Positions 25,567 through 34,925 of a stretch of 64,000 nucleotides of DNA are shown one piece after another. Within the stretch, counting starts at the first letter, position 1. Each line of letters begins with the position of its first letter. The DNA comes from Desulfolucanica intricata (lineage in GTDB: Bacteria; Bacillota; Desulfotomaculia; Desulfotomaculales; Desulfofarciminaceae): assembly GCF_001592105.1 (NCBI RefSeq), contig NZ_BCWE01000014.1:1-64000 (forward strand), in the 5' to 3' direction. The translations under genes and the position numbers were made by a program. The notes under the pieces were generated by a model. The model worked only from the letters and a program-made list of their open reading frames with translations, was not told the DNA's origin and did no database searches.

Positions 25567-26856
25567 ATGAATATAGACAAAAAGGATTTATTAAACATTG
25601 TAATAAGATGGCTTATTGTACAGCTGATTGGCGTAATCTTGGTTTTTGCCCTAGCACCCCGGTTATGGCAGGCGGTGCTAGTTTTGTCTGTTACAAGTGG
25701 ACTTTCGCTTGCCTTTGTAATTTATTATTTGTTAAAAAGGAGCCCCGTAAAATTAAAGGCTACTGATCACCCAATTGAATTACAAATTGCTAACGAAACA
25801 CTGCCTTTTATGAGGCGTGGTTTAAATGAAGAAACTGCAGGAAGTACTGCAGAAATAATCAAAAAGATCAGTGATGTTGACGCAGTGGCCATTACCGACC
25901 GGGAAAGGGTGCTGGCTTATATTGGGGAAGGGGCGGACCATCATAAACCCGGTGGGGAAATTTTAACTACTGCTACCCGGCAGGCTATAGCTACCGGAGA
26001 GTTAAAGGTGATTCACAGCAGCCGGGAGTTAAACTGTCCTGTGACTTCTTGCCCTTTAGAGGCTGCTGTTATTGTACCTTTAAAGTGTAAAGGAGAGATA
26101 GTCGGTACTGTAAAAATGTATCAAACAAAACAGGGCCGCATGCCGGACAGTGTAGTTAAGCTGGCTGTCGGTGTAGCCCAATTATTGGGTGTACAGATGG
26201 AATTGGCTGAATTGGATCGCCGTGCTCAATTAGTTACTGTAGCAGAATTAGACGCATTACATGCCCAGATAAACCCGCACTTTTTATTTAATACACTAAA
26301 TACAATTATTATGTTTAGCCGTACTAATCCGGAAACTGCCCGCAGGTTATTAATTCGCCTGGCTTCTTTTTTCCGGCAGGCATTAAAAAGAAAAGGACAT
26401 TTTAACACTCTTAAAGAAGAGATGGAATATATTAACACCTATTTGGTTTTGGTAAGGGCGCGTTTCCGGGAAAAAATCAGAGTATCCAGAAACATTGATG
26501 ATGCGCTCATGGATTGCCGGATTCCGGTTTTAACTATTCAGCCCCTGGTGGAAAATGCCCTTAAGCATGGAATTTTACCTAAAGAAGGCAGCGGGACTGT
26601 ATCGATCAATGTTAAAGTTCATAACGAGGAACTTTTAATTATTGTAGAAGATGACGGTGTTGGGATTAGTTCAGATATGATACCAAAAGTTTTACAGCCG
26701 GGTTATGGCTCCGGTAATGGCGTCGGTTTAAGTAATGTTCATGAACGGCTTAAAAACTTGTTCGGTGAGGAGTACGGCTTAAGGATCATCAGTAAGCCCG
26801 GTAAGGGTACTTCTGTTTATGTCCGGGTACCTATGAAGAGAGATATTGTAAGATAA
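25567..26856 (+). CDS. LytS-type sensor histidine kinase
   Basis: A 429-aa kinase: two N-terminal membrane helices (about residues 10-60), a GAF-like sensor (about 85-215) and a His_kinase/HATPase pair. The phospho-acceptor box is AQINPHFLFNTLN, typical of the LytS/YehU family, and the ATP-binding site has LVENALKHG, DDGVGI and GVGLSNVHERL. Cysteines ELNCPVTSCP in the sensor could bind a ligand or metal. ATG at 25567 (after TTGAGG) is preferred to the upstream GTG, which has no Shine-Dalgarno sequence. It is 14 bp ahead of its response regulator. Confidence 0.9.
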   Translation: MNIDKKDLLNIVIRWLIVQLIGVILVFALAPRLWQAVLVLSVTSGLSLAFVIYYLLKRSPVKLKATDHPIELQIANETLPFMRRGLNEETAGSTAEIIKKISDVDAVAITDRERVLAYIGEGADHHKPGGEILTTATRQAIATGELKVIHSSRELNCPVTSCPLEAAVIVPLKCKGEIVGTVKMYQTKQGRMPDSVVKLAVGVAQLLGVQMELAELDRRAQLVTVAELDALHAQINPHFLFNTLNTIIMFSRTNPETARRLLIRLASFFRQALKRKGHFNTLKEEMEYINTYLVLVRARFREKIRVSRNIDDALMDCRIPVLTIQPLVENALKHGILPKEGSGTVSINVKVHNEELLIIVEDDGVGISSDMIPKVLQPGYGSGNGVGLSNVHERLKNLFGEEYGLRIISKPGKGTSVYVRVPMKRDIVR

Positions 26857-26870
26857 GGGGGGGTTGGTAG

Positions 26871-27653
26871 ATGAAGTTAAAAGCGCTGATAGTTGATGAT
26901 GAATATCCTGCCCGCCAGGAACTGCGTTATGCCTTGAGTAACTTTGACAATGTAGAAATTGTAGGTGAAGCCGCCAATGCCCAGGAAGCTTTAGCTTTGA
27001 TTAAAGCTCTCGACTACTCGGTGCTGTTTATAGATATTTCTATACCCGGGATGAACGGTTTGGAACTGGGCAGGGCAATTCAAGAACTGCCCAACCGGCC
27101 TTATGTGATATTCGTAACAGCTTTTGACGAATACGCTGTGCAGGCCTTCGAGGTTGATGCGGTGGATTACCTTTTAAAGCCGGTGGAACCCAAAAGATTA
27201 AAGCAGGCTATTGATAAGGTGGTTAAAGCTTGCAGAGAAGTTGCCCCCACTGTAGAAAAGGATGGAGCAAACAATGATGCAGCAGCTCAAAAAGGGAAGC
27301 AGGATTACAAACACATTCAAATTGATCGCATACCTGCCGAAAAAATGGGTAAAACCGTCCTGGTTAACGAATCCGACATTATTTATGCATTTACCGAACA
27401 GGATTATGTGTATATAAAAACTTATAATGATAAACTATTAACGAGATTTACCTTAAAAGAGCTGGAAGCACGGTTAAACCTGAACTCTTTTTTTCGTACA
27501 CATCGCTGTTATTTAGTTAATTTGCATAAGGTTAAAGAAATAGTGCCTTTTTTTAACGGTACCTATAACCTGGTGGTTGAGAACAAGGAAGGTGATGAAG
27601 TTCCGGTGAGTCGGGCACAGGCTAAGAAGCTGCGTAAAATATTAGGCTTTTAG
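26871..27653 (+). CDS. LytTR-family response regulator
   Basis: A 260-aa regulator. The receiver domain has acidic DDEYPA, phospho-acceptor Asp in VLFIDISIPG and the switch Lys in YLLKPVEP. The C-terminal LytTR DNA-binding domain (about 165-258) has VNESDIIYAFTEQDYVYI and FFRTHRCYLVNLHKV. Partner of the LytS-like kinase just upstream. Such pairs often govern murein hydrolase or metabolite-transport genes; the target here cannot be inferred. Confidence 0.92.
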   Translation: MKLKALIVDDEYPARQELRYALSNFDNVEIVGEAANAQEALALIKALDYSVLFIDISIPGMNGLELGRAIQELPNRPYVIFVTAFDEYAVQAFEVDAVDYLLKPVEPKRLKQAIDKVVKACREVAPTVEKDGANNDAAAQKGKQDYKHIQIDRIPAEKMGKTVLVNESDIIYAFTEQDYVYIKTYNDKLLTRFTLKELEARLNLNSFFRTHRCYLVNLHKVKEIVPFFNGTYNLVVENKEGDEVPVSRAQAKKLRKILGF

Positions 27654-27655
27654 AT

Positions 27656-27688
27656 GACCTGCCTTACCGGCAGGCTTCTTTTTAACTA
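27656..27688 (+). terminator. terminator after the LytS/LytR pair
   Basis: CCTGCC and GGCAGG with a short TTACC loop, followed by CTTCTTTTT. Confidence 0.75.
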
Positions 27689-27709
27689 AAAAAAACCGGG
27701 GGGATACCC

Positions 27710-28096
27710 TTGTTGATTGGTGTAGGTACAGATACTGTTGAGATTGATAGAATTAAAATAGCAATACAAAAAACAGGCATCCGGTTTATCCAGAGGGTAT
27801 TTACTGCTGAAGAGGAAAACTACTGTGAAAGTAAAAAGGATAAATATGCCAGTTATGCTGTCCGGTTTGCGGGAAAAGAAGCAGTGTTTAAGGCGCTTGG
27901 GACCGGAATCAGCGGGTGTAAATGGACGGATGTAGAAATAATAAGTAAAGAGAACGGTCGACCGGAAGTACTTTTACATGGACAGGCTGCCCAAACGGCC
28001 CGGGAGAAAAACATCACCGGTATATTGATTAGTTTGTCCCATGACCGGACGCGGGCCGTAGCTTTTGCAGCAGCAGTTACCAAGGAGGGAGATTAA
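27710..28096 (+). CDS. acpS: holo-[acyl-carrier-protein] synthase
   Basis: Transfers 4'-phosphopantetheine from CoA to acyl carrier protein. 128 aa, with the AcpS signatures GVGTDTVEIDRI at the N-terminus and RFAGKEAVFKALG in the middle, carrying the magnesium ligands Asp and Glu. TTG at 27710 follows a G-rich site. Its stop overlaps the ATG of the next gene by one base (TAATG). Order acpS - nnr - alr is common in Firmicutes. Confidence 0.95.
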   Translation: MLIGVGTDTVEIDRIKIAIQKTGIRFIQRVFTAEEENYCESKKDKYASYAVRFAGKEAVFKALGTGISGCKWTDVEIISKENGRPEVLLHGQAAQTAREKNITGILISLSHDRTRAVAFAAAVTKEGD

Positions 28097-29643
28097 TGCA
28101 AGTTGTTACAGCCGGAGAAATGGGTAAACTTGACCGTATGGCCATAGAGCGATATGGAATTCCCGGTATTGTATTGATGGAAAACGCGGGGAAGCAAGTG
28201 GTACAGGTAGTGGCGAACCTTTTTGAGCAGGGTGTCCGAAATAAAAAGGTAGTTATTTTTATAGGGAAGGGAAATAACGGTGGGGACGGTTTTGTCGTGG
28301 CCCGCCATTTATATAACCTGGGTGCCGGGGTGGAGATTTTGCTTTTTACCGATCCACTAAATATAAGCGGAGATGCTGCTGTAAACCTAAATATTTGGAC
28401 TAAGATGGGACAGGCTTTTACCCGGGTAGATGTTGCAGGTGGGATAGAATTAGCTAAAGAGGCTATAAACTCGGCCGATGTTTTGGTTGATGCCTTATAT
28501 GGCACAGGTTTTCGGGGAGTGGTGAAAGAGCCAGCAGCTTCAATCATTGAAATGGCCAACAACAGCGGCAGGCCGATTGTTGCCGTAGATATTCCGTCAG
28601 GGGTAGAGGCGGATACAGGCCGGGTTAACGGGCCGTGTTTTCGCGCCAATCACACGGTTACATTTGCCTTACCTAAGCTGGGGCTTTTATTGGAGCCGGG
28701 AGCAGCCTACACCGGTAAGCTGCATGTTGTGGATATCTCCATTCCCAACTTTTTGTTAGAAGGAGAGGAATATAAAAGATATTTATTAGAGGCCGCCATG
28801 GTTAAAAAATGGCTGCCCCATCGCTCTGCCAGTGTTCACAAGGGTGACTGTGGACGGGTATTAATTTTGGCCGGTTCCCAGGGGATGACCGGCGCGGCCT
28901 ACCTGACTGCCCAGGCTGCGGCCCGGGCCGGAGCCGGACTGGTTACGCTCGGTGTTCCGGCAGGCGTACATGATATAATGGAGGCCAAATTAACTGAGGT
29001 TATGACTGTGCCGCTTCCTCAGACCGAAAAGAAAACGCTGGCGGCCGGTGCCCTTTCAGATATTCAGGCCTTATTGAAAAAGGCAGATGTACTGGCCCTG
29101 GGGCCGGGCCTGTCCACTCACCCTGAAACGGTAGCTCTGGTACACAGTTTAATGAGTGAACTTAAAATTCCTACTGTAATTGATGCCGACGGCCTTAATG
29201 CTCTGGCCGGTGAGCTAAATAGAATAAGCGGTGCCCGGTGCCCTCTTATTTTAACCCCGCATCCGGGGGAAATGGCCCGTCTGATAAATATCCCTGTGGG
29301 GGAGGTGGAGGTTGACCGGCTAAATGCTGTAATACAGCTGGCACTAAAAGGAAATTGTACAGTGCTTTTAAAGGGTTCCCGAACACTGGTATCCAATGGG
29401 GAACAATTATACATTAATTCCACCGGAAATCCCGGTATGGCTACCGGGGGGAGCGGGGATGTACTTACCGGAATAATTGCTGCCCTGGTAGCTCAGGGAT
29501 TAGACCCGGTAAAGGCCGCCGCCGCCGGAGCCTACATCCACGGTTTGGCCGGGGATCTGGCGATGTGGGATAAAGGAGTTATGGGGTTAATTGCGGGAGA
29601 TTTAATAACCTATTTACCGGAAGCCTTAGATTTAATATACTAA
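28096..29643 (+). CDS. nnr: bifunctional NAD(P)HX epimerase / dehydratase
   Basis: Repairs hydrated NADH and NADPH. The N-terminal half (about 1-215) is the NAD(P)HX epimerase domain (GKGNNGGDGFVVARHL; AVDIPSGVEADTG). The C-terminal half (about 225-510) is the ADP-dependent NAD(P)HX dehydratase of the ribokinase-like fold (PHRSASVHKGDCGRVLILAG; LTPHPGEMARL; ATGGSGDVLTGIIAAL). 515 aa, normal for the fused form. Translationally coupled to acpS. Confidence 0.95.
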   Translation: MQVVTAGEMGKLDRMAIERYGIPGIVLMENAGKQVVQVVANLFEQGVRNKKVVIFIGKGNNGGDGFVVARHLYNLGAGVEILLFTDPLNISGDAAVNLNIWTKMGQAFTRVDVAGGIELAKEAINSADVLVDALYGTGFRGVVKEPAASIIEMANNSGRPIVAVDIPSGVEADTGRVNGPCFRANHTVTFALPKLGLLLEPGAAYTGKLHVVDISIPNFLLEGEEYKRYLLEAAMVKKWLPHRSASVHKGDCGRVLILAGSQGMTGAAYLTAQAAARAGAGLVTLGVPAGVHDIMEAKLTEVMTVPLPQTEKKTLAAGALSDIQALLKKADVLALGPGLSTHPETVALVHSLMSELKIPTVIDADGLNALAGELNRISGARCPLILTPHPGEMARLINIPVGEVEVDRLNAVIQLALKGNCTVLLKGSRTLVSNGEQLYINSTGNPGMATGGSGDVLTGIIAALVAQGLDPVKAAAAGAYIHGLAGDLAMWDKGVMGLIAGDLITYLPEALDLIY

Positions 29644-29683
29644 GTTATAGATATAATAATATTATTTAGAAGGTGTTGAAATA

Positions 29684-30811
29684 ATGTATAAGGTACCAAC
29701 ATGGGCGGAAATTGATTTAGGGGCAATTGCACATAATATTCAAGAGTTAAGACGGGTGACGGCTCCCGGGGCGCAGTTTATGGCTGTGGTAAAAGCCAAT
29801 GCTTACGGTCACGGTTCCGTGGAGGTTGCCCGGACGGCTTTACAAAACGGTGCTGTTAGTTTGGCAGTGGCACGGGTTTCCGAAGGAGTAATTTTGAGGG
29901 AAGCGGGTATTGATCGTCCTATTCTAGTGCTTGGCTTTGTCCCACCGGGAGAAATGGCTTTGGCCATAGAAAAAGAACTTACTTTAACTGTGTTTAACCT
30001 GCAGCAGGCTGAAATTTTGTCCGGTGAGGCCGGGCGATTGGGTAAGCAGGTTAAAGTACATATAAAAATAGAAACAGGAATGGGCCGTCTTGGATTTGAA
30101 GCCGGCAAAGCGACAGTCAGTGAAATATTAGCTGTTTATAAGCTTTCCAATCTGGAATTAGAAGGTATTTTTACTCATTTTGCTAAAGCTGACAGTGCCG
30201 ATAAAACCTATACTCTAAAGCAGTTTGAGAGATTCCGGGAGGTATTGCAGGAATTGGGACAACAGGGAGTGGATGTTCCTGTAAAGCATGCCGCTAACAG
30301 TGCAGCTTTAATCGATTTACCGGATACGCACCTGGATTTGGTTCGCGGTGGAATCGCAATGTATGGGCTTTATCCTTCTGAGGAGGTAAATAAAGAGCGG
30401 GTTAGTTTGCGCCCGGCCATGACTTTAAAGACCCAGGTGGGACATATAAAAAGGGTGTCGGCCGACTATAGTGTCAGTTACGGTTGTACGTATGTAACAA
30501 AATCCCCCGGTACTATTGCCACTTTACCTATTGGCTATGGTGATGGCTATACACGACTCCTCTCTTCCAGGGGCGAAGTGCTGCTCCACGGGCTTCGGGC
30601 CCCCGTAGTGGGCAGGGTATGTATGGATCAATGCATGATTGATGTTACTCATATTCCTGATGTTAAGGTGGGAGATGAGGTTGTATTGTGGGGGAGCCAG
30701 GGTTCTGCTAAGATCCCTGCCGAAGAAGTAGCAGCTAAAATCGGTACTATTAATTATGAATTGGTTTGTATGGTCAAAAATAGGGTTTTAAGGGTTTATA
30801 AAAATAATTAA
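29684..30811 (+). CDS. alr: alanine racemase
   Basis: PLP enzyme that makes D-alanine for peptidoglycan. 375 aa. The PLP lysine lies in [14 protein letters not shown], the second catalytic Tyr in VSYGCTY, and the family motif [13 protein letters not shown] is near residue 310. AAGGTGTTG precedes the ATG. In many Firmicutes the endoA toxin-antitoxin follows alr directly; here that pair lies 14 kb away. Confidence 0.96.
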   Translation: MYKVPTWAEIDLGAIAHNIQELRRVTAPGAQFMAVVKANAYGHGSVEVARTALQNGAVSLAVARVSEGVILREAGIDRPILVLGFVPPGEMALAIEKELTLTVFNLQQAEILSGEAGRLGKQVKVHIKIETGMGRLGFEAGKATVSEILAVYKLSNLELEGIFTHFAKADSADKTYTLKQFERFREVLQELGQQGVDVPVKHAANSAALIDLPDTHLDLVRGGIAMYGLYPSEEVNKERVSLRPAMTLKTQVGHIKRVSADYSVSYGCTYVTKSPGTIATLPIGYGDGYTRLLSSRGEVLLHGLRAPVVGRVCMDQCMIDVTHIPDVKVGDEVVLWGSQGSAKIPAEEVAAKIGTINYELVCMVKNRVLRVYKNN

Positions 30812-30813
30812 TC

Positions 30814-30846
30814 AAAAAAACCACAGTCAAGAACTGTGGTTTTTTA
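30814..30846. terminator. bidirectional terminator between alr and the Cas3-like gene
   Basis: AAAAAACCACAG and CTGTGGTTTTTT flank a 7-nt loop. It overlaps the last codons of the minus-strand gene. Confidence 0.85.
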
Positions 30847-33135
30847 AATCCATAGGGCTCTGTTTTCTGCAGGGCCAATGGCTTTTAAATCAATGCCCAT
30901 CTCACTGTCATAAGGTAATTTGCAGATCATAAAACTTTCAAAAAAACCATCATTATGGTAGAAATATTGGGGGTATTTTAAATACCAGTAATAAGGCAGT
31001 TTAATATAGTAGCGGTTAGCCAGTTCCGGATTTTTGTGAAAGATAGGATCCCAAAGGCACTCCGGTATTACATCCATTTTATATTGTGTTTCATTCCACA
31101 TCTGTATAAGTTTACGGTTTCCGTCTGCCTGACGCACTTCATCGGGTGAGTAGCCGAACAAGGTGCAGTAATTAAAGACTTTATTTAAATTTGTTTTCGC
31201 TCTAAGTTCTTTGGGGAAGTTGCCCTTATAATATAATTTTGCAATATCTGTAAAAGATAGTTTTTGATTATGCAGCCGGTTCCAATTGGTATCCGGGTTT
31301 ATTCCTTTTTGAGAGGGATAGATATATATGGTCTGCTCTTCTCCCCGTTTAGGATGATAAAGGTTGTTTATCCGGTGCAGTAAACATTCCACCGGCTCTG
31401 TTCCGGAATGTACCACGTTGCAATTAACATCAAAAGTATAAGCCAGTAGAGCCTGGGTGGTTACGATAATCCAGGGTTCCAATGAGTTGTTCAATCCCTC
31501 AAACTGCCTGCCTTTACTGTCTGGAGCGTAGAAGCGGTCGTTACTGTTAAAAATAGAGTGGCATAAAAAGACACGATTACTGTGAAGCAGCTTCTTAATT
31601 CGTAGATATAATTTTTGAGCCTGAAAAACATTGTCACAATAAACTAACTGTCTTTTCCCTTCACGATAAAGAGAAACTATCTTTTCCAGGTTGTCTTTAA
31701 GTTGTTGAGAGGCTACTTTAACAACCACTCTCTGTTTGTTATTGTGCAGGTCAAATATTTCACAGAAGGGACTATTGTAAAGGGTCTCCTTAAATTGTCC
31801 CGGAACAAAACTGGTTACTCCCAGGCAGGGAATTTTAAGTGTATACAGTAGTTTGATGCAGTCGGCCAGGTAACGCAGAGCCGGTTGACTATTGGGGTTA
31901 AAGCCGTCAAATATTATCACGGCATTTAACAGTTTACCCAGGGCAAAGTCAGACTGTTTATATCCATGTACCATGGTATAGATCAGGTGGTCAATGGTGG
32001 TGATAGTCACCGGCTTATCGAAAATCCGGTCTCCGTAGCGTAACTCCCGGGCTGTATCCCGGCCGCGGTCACCTTTTTGCTTTAGTTCATTGGGTATTAG
32101 CTGCTCTTTAACGTAATAGCTCATTGTATGGATAAGGCCGACGTTTGCCGGGCCGAAAAAATTTTTTAACCAGTCAAAAATTTGCTCTGAGGCCAGTTGG
32201 TAAGGCAAAACATAAATTATACGTGACCGGTGTTCCCGTTTAGCTATGTGAAGAGCTTGTTCTACAGCTATCTTACGTCTTAAACTGTTAATTGGTGCTA
32301 AAATCAGGTTGAATTTATCTGTCCTTAAGGTGTTTTCGGGGATTATTGTTTTAACAGTTGATGCTAAAGCTTTTTGTAAAACCTTAATTGGTTGCTCCAA
32401 TTTTAACTCGGGATTAAGCAGCTCACCGTAAGTATTTGCTTTTGGGGAACATTTTTCAGAGAATACTTTGCTGGACTGCTGGTCGCAGTATTTGACAATT
32501 GATAATAGATAACAATAAATTGCCTTAATCCTTTTTTTATTCCGCAGCCGGTTTACTTCTAAACGAGTATTTGTAATTATTGAGAAAATATGCTCCCTCA
32601 AGTTGTCATTATGTAGATATTTCGAAGGGTTAAATATGGGAAAATACTTAAGGTTAAACAGATCTTTAAGATGTTTATGATAAACTTTCCGGTAACCATG
32701 GATAAATTCACTAATTTCTTCCAGGCAATAATTAACTTTGGGCCTGATATAGACCCGCCGAAAAATATAATCATAAAGCTGATTATGATGGGATAGGACT
32801 AGTGTACGCAGCAGCAGCTCGCTTTCATAAGGCAAATCAGATTGCACAAAGGGCATGGCAAAGAACGGGTGTGAAATCTCCAGCTTTACCTGGCCGGTTA
32901 TTATATTTTTTTGAAATTCATAAGTAGCCTTGCCTATATCATGTAAAAACAAAGTTAAGAAGAGAATATGACAGAGTTCCTCATGGGATATTCTAAAATC
33001 CCGGGAGAATCTTTGTATAGATGCATTATTTTCATTTAAATATCTTGCCAGCACTTTGATGCCATCGATGGTATGTCCTGCAAAAGTTTGATAGATGTTT
33101 CGTCCCGGTGCTTTTTTAGCCAGTAGTTCAGACAT
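30844..33135 (-). CDS. orphan Cas3-like protein: intact HD domain, degenerate helicase
   Basis: A 763-aa protein laid out like a Cas3 HD-nuclease/helicase. The HD set is complete: H21, H65-D66 in LFLHDIGKATYEFQ, H89, H116-H117 and D218. The following region keeps the helicase scaffold (RIIYVLPYQLASEQI; ITTIDHLIYTMVHGY; WIIVTTQALL) but the catalytic motifs are gone. Walker A is replaced by APINSLRRKI (about 280-289), the DExH box by DGFN (410-413), and the motif VI arginine finger region reads LLHRINNLYHP. So ATP-driven unwinding is unlikely while metal-dependent HD chemistry is possible. No other cas gene or CRISPR array lies within the window. It is monocistronic, between alr and the prepilin peptidase. 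Alternatives: decayed cas3, or a repurposed HD phosphohydrolase. Confidence 0.72.
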   Translation of the reverse strand: MSELLAKKAPGRNIYQTFAGHTIDGIKVLARYLNENNASIQRFSRDFRISHEELCHILFLTLFLHDIGKATYEFQKNIITGQVKLEISHPFFAMPFVQSDLPYESELLLRTLVLSHHNQLYDYIFRRVYIRPKVNYCLEEISEFIHGYRKVYHKHLKDLFNLKYFPIFNPSKYLHNDNLREHIFSIITNTRLEVNRLRNKKRIKAIYCYLLSIVKYCDQQSSKVFSEKCSPKANTYGELLNPELKLEQPIKVLQKALASTVKTIIPENTLRTDKFNLILAPINSLRRKIAVEQALHIAKREHRSRIIYVLPYQLASEQIFDWLKNFFGPANVGLIHTMSYYVKEQLIPNELKQKGDRGRDTARELRYGDRIFDKPVTITTIDHLIYTMVHGYKQSDFALGKLLNAVIIFDGFNPNSQPALRYLADCIKLLYTLKIPCLGVTSFVPGQFKETLYNSPFCEIFDLHNNKQRVVVKVASQQLKDNLEKIVSLYREGKRQLVYCDNVFQAQKLYLRIKKLLHSNRVFLCHSIFNSNDRFYAPDSKGRQFEGLNNSLEPWIIVTTQALLAYTFDVNCNVVHSGTEPVECLLHRINNLYHPKRGEEQTIYIYPSQKGINPDTNWNRLHNQKLSFTDIAKLYYKGNFPKELRAKTNLNKVFNYCTLFGYSPDEVRQADGNRKLIQMWNETQYKMDVIPECLWDPIFHKNPELANRYYIKLPYYWYLKYPQYFYHNDGFFESFMICKLPYDSEMGIDLKAIGPAENRALWI

Positions 33136-33468
33136 ATTCCCTGTCCCCCGGTTTTGGTATTAATTAAGGTGTCCGATATTAGGCTATTAAAAATTTTATA
33201 CCAGACAATTTACCTCCTAAATATAGATAATTAGCTATATTCATAAACTTTCCTGCTGGAAATTTAGTTTTTGTACATGTCAAGAGTCGGTTACAAGTAA
33301 GGGAACTATTGTAACGCTGTAAAGGATTTTGGAATTATTGTACATATATAATACACTGAATTGCAACAGTCTAACTATTAAAGTTATAATTGCGGTATGT
33401 GCATTTTAAAAATAATGCTTTATAATATAAATTAGCGTTAAGTGAAATCTTTTATGAGGATATATTGG
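33136..33468. other. AT-rich divergent intergenic region
   Basis: About 330 bp separating the Cas3-like gene (minus) from the prepilin peptidase gene (plus). It is AT-rich. A TATAAT-like hexamer lies at about 33421, but I find no convincing -35 partner, no riboswitch and no repeat. Confidence 0.4.
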
Positions 33469-34221
33469 ATGAATATTATAGCTTTGCTGGTTTTTATTGT
33501 CGGAGCCTGTGTCGGCAGCTTTCTTAATGTTTGTATTTATCGCATACCGGCCGGAGAATCGGTAATTTATCCTCCTTCACACTGTACAAGCTGTGGGAAA
33601 AGTTTGAAAGTGTTCGATCTTATACCACTGCTCAGTTATATATTGCTGCGCGGGAAATGCAGGTATTGTGGAGTAAGTGTTTCCCGGCAGTACCCTCTGG
33701 TTGAGTTGGTTACAGGGCTGTTTTATTTAACGGCATTTATTTTTTGGGGCTGCAGCTGGAAGACTCCGGCAATGTGGGTGCTGTTTTCTATTTTGATAAC
33801 CTCCTCTGTGATTGATTATTTTTATCAATTAATTCCCAATCGGGTTGTTCTGGTCGGTTATGTTTTGGGATTGCCGCTGATTAGTTTACATTCCTTACAG
33901 CTACTAAAGTCCGGATTGCTGGGTTCTTTAGCAGCAGGGTTATTTCTCCTGGCCATTGCAGTGATCTCCCGGGGGGGTATGGGAGGCGGGGACATTAAGC
34001 TTGGAGCCTTGATTGGGCTGTACCTGGGCCTTTATAATACAGTGATAGCTCTCTTCCTGGCTTTTTTAGCCGGGGCGACGGCAGGACTGGTTTTAATGCT
34101 GTTTGGCCGGAAGGGCCGAAAGGATGTAGTTCCGTTCGGGCCTTTTTTAGCTCTTGGGTCAGTTATTACAGTTTTTTGGGGGGAGATATTGGTTAAATGG
34201 TATTGGGGTTTATGGTTATAA
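33469..34221 (+). CDS. pilD: type IV prepilin peptidase / N-methylase
   Basis: Membrane aspartic protease that cleaves prepilins after the conserved Gly. 250 aa. It has the N-terminal GSFLNVCIYRIPAGES region, the cytoplasmic zinc-binding pairs CTSCG and CRYCG of the methylase domain, the catalytic Asp residues in VIDYFYQLIPN and the GGGDIKLGALIG motif, and about seven membrane segments. ATG 33469 is chosen because TGAGGA lies 8 nt upstream; earlier in-frame codons give a hydrophilic extension. It is the only such peptidase in the window, so it probably serves the pilins encoded 18-26 kb upstream. Confidence 0.93.
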   Translation: MNIIALLVFIVGACVGSFLNVCIYRIPAGESVIYPPSHCTSCGKSLKVFDLIPLLSYILLRGKCRYCGVSVSRQYPLVELVTGLFYLTAFIFWGCSWKTPAMWVLFSILITSSVIDYFYQLIPNRVVLVGYVLGLPLISLHSLQLLKSGLLGSLAAGLFLLAIAVISRGGMGGGDIKLGALIGLYLGLYNTVIALFLAFLAGATAGLVLMLFGRKGRKDVVPFGPFLALGSVITVFWGEILVKWYWGLWL

Positions 34222-34224
34222 GAA

Positions 34225-34722
34225 TTAAATAATATTGTTGATCTCGTTAACAATATCAATTGCCCGAATAACACCTCTGGCCTTCCCGCCGCCGGTTACC
34301 GGAAGGGAATTTATTTTATGTTTAGTCATCAGGTAGATAGCCTTGATTAGGGAGTCATTTTCATCTATGGTTACCATATTAAGGGTCTGCATTAGATCCT
34401 TTACCTTTTGATTAGCTTGTTTTTGACACTGTCCGGTAAATACACCTTTTACCAGCATAGATTTGGGAAAAAAGCCGCTTAAGGTGCCAAGAAAGTTAAA
34501 GTCCAGGATGTTTGGATTCAGAGAGTGGAGAATATTACGAACGGTTAAAATACCCAATAAATTTTTGTTATTATCAATTACTAGGACTGAGCGGTGATTA
34601 TGATAGGATCTGTTGGCTGAGTTTAATAAGAGTTTAATGGCTCTTTTTAAATCATCCTCCGGGTAAACATAGGAATAGTCATGCAAAGGAACCATAATAT
34701 CCTTAACTAATTTTTCTTCCAA
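34225..34722 (-). CDS. tandem CBS domain protein
   Basis: A 165-aa protein made of two CBS domains (about 5-65 and 105-163): VKDIMVPLHDYSYVYPEDDL ... LLGILTVRNIL, and VKDLMQTLNMVTIDENDSL ... KINSLPVTGGGKARGVIRAIDIV. CBS pairs bind adenosyl nucleotides and gate other activities; the partner is unknown. TTG at 34722 follows GAGGTGAGG. The stop is only 3 bp from the convergent pilD stop, with no terminator between them, so antisense read-through is likely. Confidence 0.85.
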   Translation of the reverse strand: MEEKLVKDIMVPLHDYSYVYPEDDLKRAIKLLLNSANRSYHNHRSVLVIDNNKNLLGILTVRNILHSLNPNILDFNFLGTLSGFFPKSMLVKGVFTGQCQKQANQKVKDLMQTLNMVTIDENDSLIKAIYLMTKHKINSLPVTGGGKARGVIRAIDIVNEINNII

Positions 34723-34925
34723 GTTTCCTCACCTCGCTATGCAGTTTTAGTTGGTTATTTAGTTGCAGGAGAATGTTCATAGATTGTAGAAATTTAAGAT
34801 TAAGTTGTTTGCTGTATAACAAGGATATTATACCATTTTATATAAGCGTGTGTTTAGGGCAATTATTGTTTTTTTGTGATCGCCTCTTTTAGAAGGCGAA
34901 TTTCTATAAACTTAGGAGGAAGAAA

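Noticed and set aside
30844-33468. CRISPR array or cas operon near the Cas3-like gene
   Set aside because: Flanking intergenic DNA has no regularly spaced repeats and neighbours are alr and pilD.
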